A stretch of 64,000 nucleotides of DNA from JACSRF01 sp963695505 (GCA_963695505.1 CAVOGX010000015.1:1-64000); one strand, 5' to 3'. Positions 20,154 through 29,376 are shown, numbered from the stretch's first letter. A program made the numbers and translations. The notes: generated from the letters alone by a model not told the origin.

Positions 20154-20501
20154 TTAAAAACTACCGACGGCTGAGGTTGTGTCATCAAAGGTTTCAAATA
20201 GCTTATCTAAACCTGACAATGATAGAACTTCCGCAACTCGCTCGGAAATGCTTGCTAAACGTACGTCACCCCGCCGCTGCTTGCATTCCCGCAGCGCGGC
20301 CACCAAGGAGCGCAAGCCAGCGCTACTCATGTAGTTAACGCCCGACAACTCTAGTACAATATTGTTACGGCCGTTATCCAAAATATCTTTAAATGTCGCA
20401 TCTAGCTGGTCCGCATTACTGCTGTCAACACGTCCTGCCAATGTGATCAACTCCACACGTTTCAATGATTCTACTGCAATACTTAATTCTGCTTCATTCA
20501 T
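20154..20501 (-). CDS. STAS-domain anti-sigma factor antagonist (RsbV/SpoIIAA-like), first copy
   Basis: 115 residues, STAS domain with LELSGVNYMSSAGLRSLVAALRE; the Ser of MSSAGL is the expected phosphorylation site. It is the most upstream gene of the module and is separated from the kinase by the inverted repeat at 20063-20097, so it may be expressed at a different level from the second antagonist. GGAGG lies just upstream of the ATG at 20501. Confidence 0.9.
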   Translation of the reverse strand: MNEAELSIAVESLKRVELITLAGRVDSSNADQLDATFKDILDNGRNNIVLELSGVNYMSSAGLRSLVAALRECKQRRGDVRLASISERVAEVLSLSGLDKLFETFDDTTSAVGSF

Positions 20502-20657
20502 GGTGACGTGTTACCTCCTGTGAAATATAAATGACGTAGGTTGAAATATTTAAACCCTGCAAAACCCGTTTTTAGCTGCAAATTTGCGGCAACTTTTCGG
20601 AGCGATTATACCACACTACGCCCAATAAAATGTAAAAAGCGTGAGGGGCTGTTTTGG

Positions 20658-20671
20658 TATAATCGGGCTCA
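20658..20671 (+). promoter_or_regulatory. TATAAT box seven bases before the queG start (possible leaderless mRNA)
   Basis: TATAAT at 20658-20663 is followed by seven bases and then the ATG at 20671. Transcription normally begins about 7 nt after the -10 box, which would put the first base at the A of the start codon. No Shine-Dalgarno is present. No good -35 is visible 17 bp upstream. Confidence 0.4.
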
Positions 20672-21801
20672 TGCAGACGACTTTGACTCGCCGCCTTAAA
20701 GAACAAGCAATGCGCCTGGGATTTTCCATGGTAGGTGTGGTGCCGGCACAACCTGCCCGGAGAATAGACGCCTATCTGCGCTGGATTAGTCAGGAGATGC
20801 AGGGCACCATGGGCTACCTGGCGCGACCGGACCGGGTTGCCCGCCGCCAAGATTTGCAAATTATTTTGCCAGGAGTGCAATCTATTGTTTGTGTTGGGTT
20901 GGATTATTTTAACGAACCTTTACCGGATTTTGTTGCCCATGACCCCAGCCGGGGGCGTATCTCTAACTACGCCTGGGGAGCAGATTACCACAAAATAATG
21001 ACTCCCAACCTGGAAGCGCTGGCAGAATGGCTCCAGAGGGAAAGCGGGGAGTTCGTGCAGCAGCGGGTTTACGTCGATACGGGAGCGATATTGGAGCGGG
21101 ATCATGCGGAAGGTGCCGGGTTGGGTTTTACCGGGAAAAACACGATGCTAATTCATCCCCGCCGTGGCTCCTGGTTTTTTCTTGGCGAATTGTTGACGAC
21201 GCTGCCATTAACCTATGATGACATGAACCAGACTATGCCGCAGTGCGGTTCTTGCAGCCGCTGCCTGGAGGCGTGCCCTACAAATGCTTTTCCTGAACCT
21301 TATGTGCTGGATGCCCGGCGGTGTATCTCTTATCTGACCATTGAGCACAAAGGTTGGATTCCCCAAGAGTTACGGCCGTTGCTGGGCAACTGGATTTATG
21401 GCTGTGACGTGTGCCAGGTTGTGTGCCCTTTTAACCGCTTCGCTCGCCAGACAGAGGAAGGTCTTTTTATAGCGACGGAGTGGGATGCGGCAGCCCCGCC
21501 CTTATTGCAGATTTTAATGCTGGATGAAGCCGGTTTTGCAGAACGATTTGCCTCTAGCCCCATCAAGCGGATCAAAAGGCGCGGGCTTGTGCGCAATGCA
21601 TGTGTAGCAGCGGGCAATTGGGGCAGCGAAACGGCCGTTCCCAGCTTGGTCTCTTTGCTCTCAGACCCCGAACCCTTGATTCGTGGCCATGCTGCCTGGG
21701 CTTTATGGCAGATTGGGGGACGTGTGGCAGAAACGGCCGTTACCCACGCTTACAATCGGGAAACCGACCCAGCCGTTCGCCGTGAAATGTCGCGCAGCTA
21801 A
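20671..21801 (+). CDS. queG: Epoxyqueuosine reductase QueG
   Basis: Catalyses the last step of queuosine tRNA-modification synthesis, reducing epoxyqueuosine at the wobble base using cobalamin and two 4Fe-4S clusters. About 376 residues from ATG 20671. Family motifs: GYLARPDRVARR near residue 50, YAWGADYH near 105, the catalytic-Asp segment DTGAILERDHAEGAGLGFTGKN about 135-157, the first cluster CGSCSRCLEACP from residue 192 and the second CDVCQVVCPFN from residue 245. The C-terminus is a HEAT-like repeat tail (AVPSLVSLLSDPEPLIRGHAAWAL), as in long QueG proteins. Two AACGGCCGTT repeats sit in that tail (21630, 21732). Confidence 0.95.
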   Translation: MQTTLTRRLKEQAMRLGFSMVGVVPAQPARRIDAYLRWISQEMQGTMGYLARPDRVARRQDLQIILPGVQSIVCVGLDYFNEPLPDFVAHDPSRGRISNYAWGADYHKIMTPNLEALAEWLQRESGEFVQQRVYVDTGAILERDHAEGAGLGFTGKNTMLIHPRRGSWFFLGELLTTLPLTYDDMNQTMPQCGSCSRCLEACPTNAFPEPYVLDARRCISYLTIEHKGWIPQELRPLLGNWIYGCDVCQVVCPFNRFARQTEEGLFIATEWDAAAPPLLQILMLDEAGFAERFASSPIKRIKRRGLVRNACVAAGNWGSETAVPSLVSLLSDPEPLIRGHAAWALWQIGGRVAETAVTHAYNRETDPAVRREMSRS

Positions 21802-21808
21802 TTTTTAG

Positions 21809-22792
21809 CTATTCATCCACAAATTCGCGCAGCGCCCGGATATTCCGCGTGGGTGTGGTCACCATGATGACGCAGCCCGTACCCAGCATGAGGCGACGAC
21901 AACCTGTTTGGTTCAGGGCGTCATGTGCTTCAGCCAGCATGTTTTGCGGATCTTCCTCGTGCATGGTCCATTGGCTGATACCACCGCTGGCAGCCTTACG
22001 AATCCGCGTCAACCCGTTTTGCAAGTCCACAGTCGTTTCACGGTCATGCCAATTTACAAACTGTACGGGATAGTTGGCGACAAGATCAAACATGATATCG
22101 GTGCTGTGGATATGCAGCATATTGCACCACAATTCTTGTGCTGCTTCCAAAACCCGTAAATCATAGACCCGTCCAAAAGTGATGAATTCGTCGCGGCTCA
22201 GCAAAGGATAGCGAGCATGCTGCACCGCATAAAAAATGCCACTGATGCCGGTTTCTTTTGCGGCTTCAATGAACCTAAGCGTTGTTTGGGTAATAATTTC
22301 CAGGCCACGATAAAACTCTTCCGGATATTCCCGCAGGTGAGTCAACAGTTTTTCATTTCCTACCAGGTGCTTGGCCTGGGCAATGGGTGAAAAAATGGTA
22401 GGAATAAATGGGGTTTCTTCCTTGAGGGAAAGGTTGATTTGCTTCAATGCATCAATTTGCTGGCCTAGCATACCTTTAGTGGGATCCAGAATTTTTAGCC
22501 TGCCCCAATCATCAGGTTCCTCAATGGGGTAGGAGGTGGTTTCCCGGGTCCCTTCAATATGGCCTGTCCAGCGGTCTTGGACACCCCAATCCACAACAGA
22601 ATAGCTGCTGGCAGGTCCTACCTTTAAAATGTCCCAATCATAATCTTGCTGCCATTTTAAATGGGCAGCGGCCATGGTGTCTGCGTGTTGGTCATCGCCA
22701 GGCCAATGTCTCCATAAAGCCACGGGTATGCGGTCTGGTTTTTCTCCGGCTATTACAGCCTCTAATCGCTTGCGCTTGCTCCAATCGGGCAT
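21809..22792 (-). CDS. Uroporphyrinogen decarboxylase (URO-D)-fold protein
   Basis: About 327 residues from ATG 22792 (MPDWSKRKRLEAVIAGEKPDRIPVALW). The N-terminal R-x3-A-x2-G-x-x-PDR-x-P pattern and a TIM-barrel core are those of the URO-D superfamily. The sequence resembles the HemE-like methyltransferase/unknown group more than true HemE: the residues LRPLRE expected for porphyrin binding are absent and WRHWPGDDQ takes their place. Possible roles include corrinoid- or cobalamin-linked methyl transfer. It converges with queG, 7 bp from its stop. Confidence 0.8.
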   Translation of the reverse strand: MPDWSKRKRLEAVIAGEKPDRIPVALWRHWPGDDQHADTMAAAHLKWQQDYDWDILKVGPASSYSVVDWGVQDRWTGHIEGTRETTSYPIEEPDDWGRLKILDPTKGMLGQQIDALKQINLSLKEETPFIPTIFSPIAQAKHLVGNEKLLTHLREYPEEFYRGLEIITQTTLRFIEAAKETGISGIFYAVQHARYPLLSRDEFITFGRVYDLRVLEAAQELWCNMLHIHSTDIMFDLVANYPVQFVNWHDRETTVDLQNGLTRIRKAASGGISQWTMHEEDPQNMLAEAHDALNQTGCRRLMLGTGCVIMVTTPTRNIRALREFVDE

Positions 22793-22975
22793 TGCATTCT
22801 CTCCATAATTATAGAATACGCACAGGTGCCAACGGTTGATACGAAGGACCTGGTGCAAGTTCAGGGGATTTGTTTTTAAGGACTGCGTATAAATGGGAAC
22901 TGGATTGTTCTTGATCGTATTTATGATACATGGCGTGAAGCAAGAAAGCCATATTTTGGGAAATTATTCGAAAAA

Positions 22976-23746
22976 TTACAAAAGCATTTTTAATACGACC
23001 TCAATACCTTCCACTTCTCCCGTATCGGCAAACCCACATTTTCGGTAAAATTCATAGGGACCTTGCGGGTGTGGCACACAGCTAACCAGCAACTCTTGTG
23101 CCCCGGGCAGGATACGGACGTAATCTGCCAGCAGATCTATTGCTGCACGGCCGTATCCACGACCCTGGTACGGTGCGGCAATCATGTAGCGCCATAAAAA
23201 GTATTCGGGTTTTTCGCGGTCTTCTGCCAGCATGAGAAATCCCACCGGCGTTTTGCCTGCATAAATTGCCCGAAACCAGGCGCCAGGGTGGAAATGCGCC
23301 TGCGCCAGTGAATGCGCATTGGGTGCTACAAAGAGGTCCTGGGGATCGGTGAGGGTTTCGCTGAGGCGGCAAATACCGCGCACCGTTTGGTCGTTTATTT
23401 CTTGGAGGGTAACAGGCTCTTGCGGGCCAAAATGGGCTCGAACCAGGGGGGAAAGCTGAGAGGTGGCGTTTTGTAACGGCCGTTCCCCCTTGCCAACTGT
23501 TTTTTCAGCCTGGCACAGCAAGTCCAGGTGCAGCTCCCACCAGTGGGTTTCTACGTTGGGGTTAATGATTTCCTCTACCGCAAATTGACAGTAATAGCTG
23601 GTCAGGAACCTGTCCCGGTTGCCTAACTCAGGTCGCAAATTTCCGTAGAAATCTACAACTTTGTTTAGTCCCTTTTTGATTTCTGTCGAAATTTCAGCTT
23701 TTGTAATTTGGTTTTCTATGGCAGCAGCATCGAAATTATCCATCAT
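22976..23746 (-). CDS. GNAT-family N-acetyltransferase
   Basis: About 256 residues (ATG 23746 has AAGGA upstream; a TTG lies at 23767). The C-terminal half is a GNAT domain: RGICRLSETLTDPQDLFVAPN, then TPVGFLMLAEDREKPEYFLWRYMIAAPYQGRGYG (motif A, acetyl-CoA pyrophosphate loop Q-G-R-G-Y-G), then YEFYRKCGFADTGEVEG. It resembles spermidine/diamine acetyltransferases of the BltD type. The first 110 residues (TKAEISTEIKKGLNKVVDFYG) form a helical N-terminal extension with no recognised family. The acceptor is unknown. Confidence 0.8.
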   Translation of the reverse strand: MMDNFDAAAIENQITKAEISTEIKKGLNKVVDFYGNLRPELGNRDRFLTSYYCQFAVEEIINPNVETHWWELHLDLLCQAEKTVGKGERPLQNATSQLSPLVRAHFGPQEPVTLQEINDQTVRGICRLSETLTDPQDLFVAPNAHSLAQAHFHPGAWFRAIYAGKTPVGFLMLAEDREKPEYFLWRYMIAAPYQGRGYGRAAIDLLADYVRILPGAQELLVSCVPHPQGPYEFYRKCGFADTGEVEGIEVVLKMLL

Positions 23747-23972
23747 GGTCATCCTTGGTTGATGCAAAATAATCTTTCCTGAGAGGTATTATGGCACTGA
23801 AACGGCCGTTTTGCCCATCTATTTGGTGCTCTATTGCCTAGACCGATAGAAACAGCCACCCATTTTCCAGATGTAGGCAAGGGTGATTAAAACAGTTGGG
23901 GAATGAGGGTGGGAACTTAATGAATCTGGTATAATCCCAGCGAGGAATGAATAAATTAAGTGAGGTAAAGAC

Positions 23973-24152
23973 ATGTTTGGTTTAGGCACTCCAGAACTAT
24001 TGATTATTCTTGTGGTTGTTTTGTTGCTGTTTGGAATTGGACGCATCAGTAAACTTGGCAACGAGTTGGGTAGGGGCATTCGCGCCTTTCGCGAGGGTGT
24101 TCGGGATGGTCAGGACACGGAAGAAACCTCAGAGGAAAATGGGAAGGAGTAA
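23973..24152 (+). CDS. tatA: Twin-arginine translocase subunit TatA/E
   Basis: 59-residue protein, MFGLGTPELLIILVVVLLLFGIGRI followed by the amphipathic helix SKLGNELGRGIRAFREGV and an acidic tail (EETSEENGKE). One short N-terminal TM helix, then FG and the G-x-x-L-G-x-G-x-R-x-F pattern, are diagnostic of TatA. GAGGTAAAG precedes the ATG. A TATAAT box lies 43 bp upstream of the start. It opens the tatA-tatB-tatC cluster. Confidence 0.92.
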   Translation: MFGLGTPELLIILVVVLLLFGIGRISKLGNELGRGIRAFREGVRDGQDTEETSEENGKE

Positions 24153-24216
24153 CAAAGAACTGTGTTTCTGGCTGGCGAAAATTGCACCCGGTGAATAGTT
24201 GATTTAACGATGCTTT

Positions 24217-24687
24217 ATGGATAGTTTTTTTGGCATTGGATTTCCTGAGCTTGTTCTAATTCTGCTGCTTGCCGGAATCGTGATGGGTCCGCATCGCATC
24301 CGCCAGGTAGCCCGATGGTTGGGTTTGATGACTGCGAAGCTGCAAAACATCTCGCGCACATTTACGCGGCAGTTAAACGCGGAACTGGATTCAATGGATG
24401 GCGCAGAGGAACTGCGTGGGGCGATGCAAGATGTGAAAGAACTGCGGCGGCAGGTGAGCGAGCTGCGGCAGGAGTTAATGGCTGGCACCACGGGCAGCCT
24501 AAATGCAGGCAGAACGGCCGTTCGTGAGACGCAGGAATCCTTAAAGTCGATATTGCCGCCTGATTTAACTGCCAGTGAGGCGCCCAAAAAAGTGCAGGAA
24601 ACCTCTTCACCCACGGATAACGGTGGAGTCTCGGCCCCTCTTCCCCAAATACCCAACCCGATTGAAGTACCAGACGACCCTGAATAA
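24217..24687 (+). CDS. tatB: Twin-arginine translocase subunit TatB
   Basis: 156 residues: a TM helix (MDSFFGIGFPELVLILLLAGIVMGP), the TatB-typical PHRIRQVARWLGLMTAKLQN amphipathic helix, then a long polar helix (EELRGAMQDVKELRRQVSELRQELM) and a Pro/Ser-rich tail. TatB binds TatC to form the receptor for twin-arginine signal peptides. The stop shares a base with the tatC start (TAATG). Confidence 0.88.
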   Translation: MDSFFGIGFPELVLILLLAGIVMGPHRIRQVARWLGLMTAKLQNISRTFTRQLNAELDSMDGAEELRGAMQDVKELRRQVSELRQELMAGTTGSLNAGRTAVRETQESLKSILPPDLTASEAPKKVQETSSPTDNGGVSAPLPQIPNPIEVPDDPE

Positions 24688-25481
24688 TGCAAAAGCAAGT
24701 TAAACAGCCGCCAATTGATTTTGAAGACCCCGAAGAAGCTGAAATGCTGGAAATGAGCTTGCTTGATCACCTCAATGATTTGCGCAAGCGCCTGACCTGG
24801 GCTGTGGGCTTTTTGCTTCTAGCGACCATAGTGAGTTTCATATTTGCCGAGCCACTTCTCAATTTTTTGTTGGTTCCGTACGCCAAAAGCGCCACCGATG
24901 GGGCGCAGTTGCAAACCATTCGCCCCACAGAAGGCATCGAGACATTCTTCAAAGTCGCTTTGCTTTCTGGTGGGATTCTTTCGATGCCCTTGATTTTAGT
25001 CCAATTTTGGCTGTTCATTTCTCCTGGACTCAAGAAAGCTGAAAGAAAATATGTGTATATTTTTGTCCCCAGCGCTCTCATATTGTTTGTCTTAGGGATA
25101 TTGTTTGCCTGGTTCATCCTGGTGCCAGCGGCGGTATTTTTCCTGGCAAACTTTTTACCGGACATCTTTCGCGCCGATTGGCAAGGGCAAGAGTATATTG
25201 GTTTCTTGATTACCATGCTTTTTTGGGTGGGCGTCAGTTTTGAAATGCCGGTGGTGGTTTATTTTATATCTCGAGTGGGGTTGGTCTCGGCAAAAACGCT
25301 GCGCGAGCAGTGGCGTGTCGCGATTGTTCTGATTTCTGTTATTGCGGCGGTGATCACACCCTCCATTGATCCAGTAACCATGCTGTTGACGATGTCACCG
25401 CTGGTGGTTTTGTACGGTATAAGCATAGGCTTGGCGGTTGTTGGCCAACGCCAATTTAACCGGTCAATGGCAATAGAGTGA
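24687..25481 (+). CDS. tatC: Sec-independent protein translocase TatC
   Basis: 264 residues with six TM helices. Family motifs: SLLDHLNDLRKRL before TM1, AEPLLNFLLVPY after TM1, TEGIETFFKVALLSG around TM2, LVQFWLFISPGLKKAERK (the FxxPGL-x3E region), and GVSFEMPVVVYF (F-x-F/E-x-P) in TM4. The N-terminal 28 residues are acidic. It forms the twin-arginine receptor with TatB and exports folded cofactor proteins. Confidence 0.95.
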   Translation: MQKQVKQPPIDFEDPEEAEMLEMSLLDHLNDLRKRLTWAVGFLLLATIVSFIFAEPLLNFLLVPYAKSATDGAQLQTIRPTEGIETFFKVALLSGGILSMPLILVQFWLFISPGLKKAERKYVYIFVPSALILFVLGILFAWFILVPAAVFFLANFLPDIFRADWQGQEYIGFLITMLFWVGVSFEMPVVVYFISRVGLVSAKTLREQWRVAIVLISVIAAVITPSIDPVTMLLTMSPLVVLYGISIGLAVVGQRQFNRSMAIE

Positions 25482-25499
25482 GTTTGCGGGAGGATAAAA

Positions 25500-26876
25500 G
25501 TGATTGAAACGGCCGTTTCCCATGCCAAAACTCATTACGATCAATTCCTGACCCAATTTCTAGAATTTTTACGTTTTCCCACCATTAGCAACTTGCCGGA
25601 GCATAAGGGAGATATTTTGCGAGCGGCCAATTGGTTGGTGGAAGACATGCGGCGCCTTGGCCTGGAGCATGTGCAGCTCCTGGAGACGGATGGCAGCCCC
25701 ATTGTCTATGGAGATTGGTTGCATGCCGGACCCCATGCCCACACCGTACTCCTTTATGGGCATTATGACGTGCAGCCGGTAGATCCCCTGGAATTGTGGG
25801 ACTCGCCACCCTTTGAGCCCACCATTCGCGACGGCAAGGTTTTTGCCCGCGGCGCCAGCGACAACAAAGGGCAAATGTTTTCCCAACTGAAGGCGTTAGA
25901 ATCAATTCTGGCGGTAAACGGCCGTTTGCCCCTAAATGTAAAAGTATGTTTTGATGGGGAGGAGGAGCTGGGGTCACCTAACATGCCCGCCTTTGTTGCC
26001 CGGCACAAAGAGCTGTTGTCTGCAGACTCTATTCTGGTTTCTGATGGGGCAATGGTAAGCACAAAGCAGCCGGTCATTGATTATGCGCTGCGTGGAATTA
26101 TTTCCGCTGAAATAATTGTAAGGGGGCCGAAACGCGACCTCCACTCAGGCAGTTATGGTGGATCTGTTCATAACCCCATTCAAGCTCTCTCCGAAATTCT
26201 TGCTGGCCTGCATGATGAATATGGTTGGATACAGATTCCCGGTTTTTATGACCGTGTGCGCTCTCTTTCCGTTGCCGAACGTGATTTGTTACGGGCAGTA
26301 CCTTACAACCAGAAGCAGTGGAAGCAGGAGACCGGAGCACCTTCTCCTTGGGGCGAACCTGATTATACGCTTCTAGAACGGATGACGGCACGCCCCACTT
26401 TTGAAATGAACGGTATTTGGGGCGGTTTCCAGGGAGAGGGAGACAAAACGATTATTCCTGCTGAAGCGGGCGCCAAAATTTCCATGCGGTTGGTTGCCGA
26501 TCAAGACGCAGACGAAATTGCCGAATTGCTTACATCTTACATCTCAAATATTGCGCCAGAAACTGTACACGTGTCTGTTAAGGTAATTGCCGGGGCAAAT
26601 GCGGCCGTTACGCCATTCGACTCAATGGAAATCGCGGCCGCCATGCGTGCTTACACGCTGGGTTGGGGAGCCGAACCGGTTCGCAGCCGGGCAGGGGGAT
26701 CACTGCCAATTGTGGCGACTTTTCAGCAGGAGTTAGGGGCACCTTTTGTGCTCATGCCTTTTGGATTGGATGATAACCGTCATTCCCCAAATGAACATTA
26801 TCTCCTGGATCATTTCACCCGAGGCATAACCACAGCCATTCATTATTACCATTACCTGGCAGAGATTAAGCAATAA
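25500..26876 (+). CDS. M20-family dipeptidase/metallopeptidase
   Basis: 458 residues from GTG 25500, 18 bp after tatC. Zinc ligands: LLYGHYDVQPVDP (first His/Asp), GASDNKGQ (bridging Asp), DGEEELGSPNM (catalytic Glu and Glu ligand), DGAM, and the late DDNRHSPNEHY His. The dimerisation lid starts at LRGIISAEIIVRGPKRDLHSG. The whole resembles the carnosinase/CNDP-like M20 group that cleaves dipeptides and small peptides. No signal peptide, so cytosolic. The AACGGCCGTT palindrome overlaps codons 4-6 (ETAVS). Confidence 0.92.
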   Translation: MIETAVSHAKTHYDQFLTQFLEFLRFPTISNLPEHKGDILRAANWLVEDMRRLGLEHVQLLETDGSPIVYGDWLHAGPHAHTVLLYGHYDVQPVDPLELWDSPPFEPTIRDGKVFARGASDNKGQMFSQLKALESILAVNGRLPLNVKVCFDGEEELGSPNMPAFVARHKELLSADSILVSDGAMVSTKQPVIDYALRGIISAEIIVRGPKRDLHSGSYGGSVHNPIQALSEILAGLHDEYGWIQIPGFYDRVRSLSVAERDLLRAVPYNQKQWKQETGAPSPWGEPDYTLLERMTARPTFEMNGIWGGFQGEGDKTIIPAEAGAKISMRLVADQDADEIAELLTSYISNIAPETVHVSVKVIAGANAAVTPFDSMEIAAAMRAYTLGWGAEPVRSRAGGSLPIVATFQQELGAPFVLMPFGLDDNRHSPNEHYLLDHFTRGITTAIHYYHYLAEIKQ

Positions 26877-26882
26877 TCAAAC

Positions 26883-28655
26883 CTACTTACTGGCGTTATT
26901 TTGCCCCAAACGTTTCTCCGGGGGGTATGGGAAAAAATGAATGACTTCTCCCGCAATATGCCGTTCCTGATATCTGCGCCAAAATTCTATGCCCAATAAG
27001 TCCGCATGATGTGCCATAAATTCATCTCGCAGGCTTTCATTCAGTCCCAAAAAGTGTTCGAATTCTTCAGGAAAAACGTCGTTTTCTTCCACATTAAACC
27101 AGGGTGCTGCCGACAGTTCTTCGTCATAATTGCGTGCGGGGGGCATTCTGCGAAAGCGGCAATCAGTCAGCCACGTTAGTTCATCATAATCGTAGAAGAC
27201 AACTCTCCCGTGCCGGGTCACCCCAAAATTTTTAAGCCATAAATCTCCAGGGAAAATGTTTGTGGCTGCCATGTCCTTAATTGCATTACCATATTCAATC
27301 ACGGCCGATTTGGCTGATTCTTCGCCTGCTTCGTGAATGTAGATATTAAGGGGTGTTACCCGACGTTCCACATAAGCATGCTTGATGATGACGTGCTCTT
27401 CGCTTACGGTGATGGTGCGAGAGGCGACTTCTTGCAACTCCTCCAGCAATTCGGGTGCGAACCGTTCACGGCGAAATTTGAGGTGCTCAAATTCCTGGGC
27501 GTCTACGAGCCGCCCGGCGCGGTCATGGCGAAAAACCAGCTTGTACTTGGCGCGTACCTCCTGGTGCGTTGTACGTTTTGGATAAGCAAAGCGGTCTTTA
27601 ATTAGCTTGAACACAAGGTCGTAATCAGGCATGGTAAAGACGGTCATAACCATCCCTTTTTCCCCTTGGGCAATCTCAAAACGGTCACGGGAAAATGCCA
27701 AGTGCTGCAGCATGTCGCGGTAGAGGGCGGTTTTACCATGCTTGTTGTAGCCGATGGAGATATACAGTTCGGCGATGCGCTTGCGGGGCATGATGCTGCG
27801 CAGAAAAAGAATGAGGTCATACGGCCGTTTCACGTCAACGTGAAAATATGAACGCGCAAAACTAAAGAGGATGCTAACGTCATTTTCCTCAAGCAGAACG
27901 GCGTCCACGACAATACCGTCAGGTGTGTTAAGCAGGGCCAGCACCAGGGGGATAACGTGAATGCCGCTGTAAATTCGTCCAACCAGATAGGCTGCTTTGC
28001 CACGAAAGAAAATTGGCTGCACCATTTCTACGCGGGCTACGATGCGCATCGCTCCCGTGCTGCTTAAGTGTTGGGCAATTGCCTTGGCAACCAGCGCGGC
28101 GTCTCGGTCCAGGTTTGCATAGGGGACGTCAAATGCATAGTCCTCTAAAATGGCTGTGGTTAGGATGGAAATGTTGGAGGATTGTTCGTAACGCACACAA
28201 ACTGGTTGAACCTCTGTGGGAGGCGTGTCAAAGTCGGTATCTACGAACTCAATGTCAGGATCGACGCCCACTGTGGCAAAAATACGGCGAGTCAGAGAGT
28301 TATAAAAGGTTTCAGCGAGTTCCCAGTCGTCACGATCAGCGATTAGGCCAGAATAAACCGCTTTGAGGCTGGCCCAGACGAGCTTTTGCCCTACGCGATC
28401 GGCGAGCAGATCACGAATAGTAGCCACTGTGGCATCGACAATCTTCGTGTAGAGGTCCAAGCGCTCTGCTGCATCGGCCTGCATTCCCTGCCAATCTTGC
28501 TGCTCAAACCGAATTTTTGCCCGGCGCGTGATTGTTTTGAACTGATTTTGGTATTCGTTAAAAGCGGTGAAGAGCGTGTTTGCAGCCAAATTGGCCAGGC
28601 GGCTAATGGTAAGCGGGCGTGAGTCACGTTGTGTCTGGACCTGTTGGTTGGTCAT
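26883..28655 (-). CDS. aceK: Isocitrate dehydrogenase kinase/phosphatase AceK
   Basis: About 590 residues, close to the 578 of E. coli AceK. It phosphorylates isocitrate dehydrogenase and removes the phosphate, switching carbon between the TCA cycle and the glyoxylate bypass. Features matching the family: N-terminal regulatory domain (RFEQQDWQGMQADAAERLDLY, AETFYNSLTRRIFA), nucleotide-loop region EKGMVMTVFTMPDYDLVFKLIKDRFAYPK, RAGRLVDAQEFEHLKF, EYGNAIKDMAATNIFPGDLWLKNFGV and HGRVVFYDYDEL, with catalytic and metal Asp residues at about 465-490. The second ATG (28655) is preferred because AGGGG lies six bases upstream. No aceA, aceB or icd gene is in this window. Confidence 0.95.
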   Translation of the reverse strand: MTNQQVQTQRDSRPLTISRLANLAANTLFTAFNEYQNQFKTITRRAKIRFEQQDWQGMQADAAERLDLYTKIVDATVATIRDLLADRVGQKLVWASLKAVYSGLIADRDDWELAETFYNSLTRRIFATVGVDPDIEFVDTDFDTPPTEVQPVCVRYEQSSNISILTTAILEDYAFDVPYANLDRDAALVAKAIAQHLSSTGAMRIVARVEMVQPIFFRGKAAYLVGRIYSGIHVIPLVLALLNTPDGIVVDAVLLEENDVSILFSFARSYFHVDVKRPYDLILFLRSIMPRKRIAELYISIGYNKHGKTALYRDMLQHLAFSRDRFEIAQGEKGMVMTVFTMPDYDLVFKLIKDRFAYPKRTTHQEVRAKYKLVFRHDRAGRLVDAQEFEHLKFRRERFAPELLEELQEVASRTITVSEEHVIIKHAYVERRVTPLNIYIHEAGEESAKSAVIEYGNAIKDMAATNIFPGDLWLKNFGVTRHGRVVFYDYDELTWLTDCRFRRMPPARNYDEELSAAPWFNVEENDVFPEEFEHFLGLNESLRDEFMAHHADLLGIEFWRRYQERHIAGEVIHFFPYPPEKRLGQNNASK

Positions 28656-28664
28656 GAGCATCCC

Positions 28665-29282
28665 CTATTCATGGATTACGATCTGATTTTCCAGATTTCC
28701 GGCTGGCCGTCGCGCCAGAAGATATGCGGCAACGCCACCGCCTACGAAGCCAAAAAGGTGCGCTTGCCAGGAAACCCCAAGGCGGCCAGGAAGCACGCCC
28801 CAAATCATGCCGCCATAAAGCATCACAACAATGACAGCCCATAGAATGGCGCTGGCGCTGCGCTCAAAGTAACCGCGCAGCAGCAGGAAGCCAAAGTAAC
28901 CGAAGATGAGCCCACTAGCCCCTATGTGCACAGAATTGCCGCTGCCAAACAGCCACATGCCCAGCCCGCTGATAACGGCCGTTACTACTGTCACTACCCA
29001 AAAATTGCGCATGCTTTGTACCATCACGAACCAGCCTAACACCACAAAAGGAATGGTATTTGCCATGAGATGGGCAAAATTGCCATGTAGAAATGGCGCC
29101 AGCAAAATACCCCACAATCCCTCGAGTGAACGCGGGCGAACTCCCAACCCATTCAGTGCCTGGTTGAAAACAACGGCGTCCACAATCTCTAGCAGCCAAA
29201 ACGCCAGCACAAAACTGCCCAATACAACAGCCTGAGCCTTTAAACTTTGCCCAATATCTTGCTGCAGTTCATTATTGTTCAT
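28665..29282 (-). CDS. Rhomboid-family intramembrane serine protease
   Basis: 205 residues with six to seven TM helices. Catalytic Ser in VHIGASGLIFGYFG (GxSG), His in SWQAHLFGFVGGG and the structural HGNFAHLMANTIPF (HxxxN). Rhomboids cleave single-pass membrane proteins within the bilayer. It lies 9 bp upstream of aceK in the same direction, an uncommon pairing. AACGGCCGTT at 28974. Confidence 0.92.
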   Translation of the reverse strand: MNNNELQQDIGQSLKAQAVVLGSFVLAFWLLEIVDAVVFNQALNGLGVRPRSLEGLWGILLAPFLHGNFAHLMANTIPFVVLGWFVMVQSMRNFWVVTVVTAVISGLGMWLFGSGNSVHIGASGLIFGYFGFLLLRGYFERSASAILWAVIVVMLYGGMIWGVLPGRLGVSWQAHLFGFVGGGVAAYLLARRPAGNLENQIVIHE

Positions 29283-29376
29283 GATTTAGACCTCTGAAAA
29301 GATGCCGGTAGCCTTTTGCCTTTACCGCCGATTACGCAAGTATCCGTTGAACGTTGTAACTCTCTGCAAATGCTTA

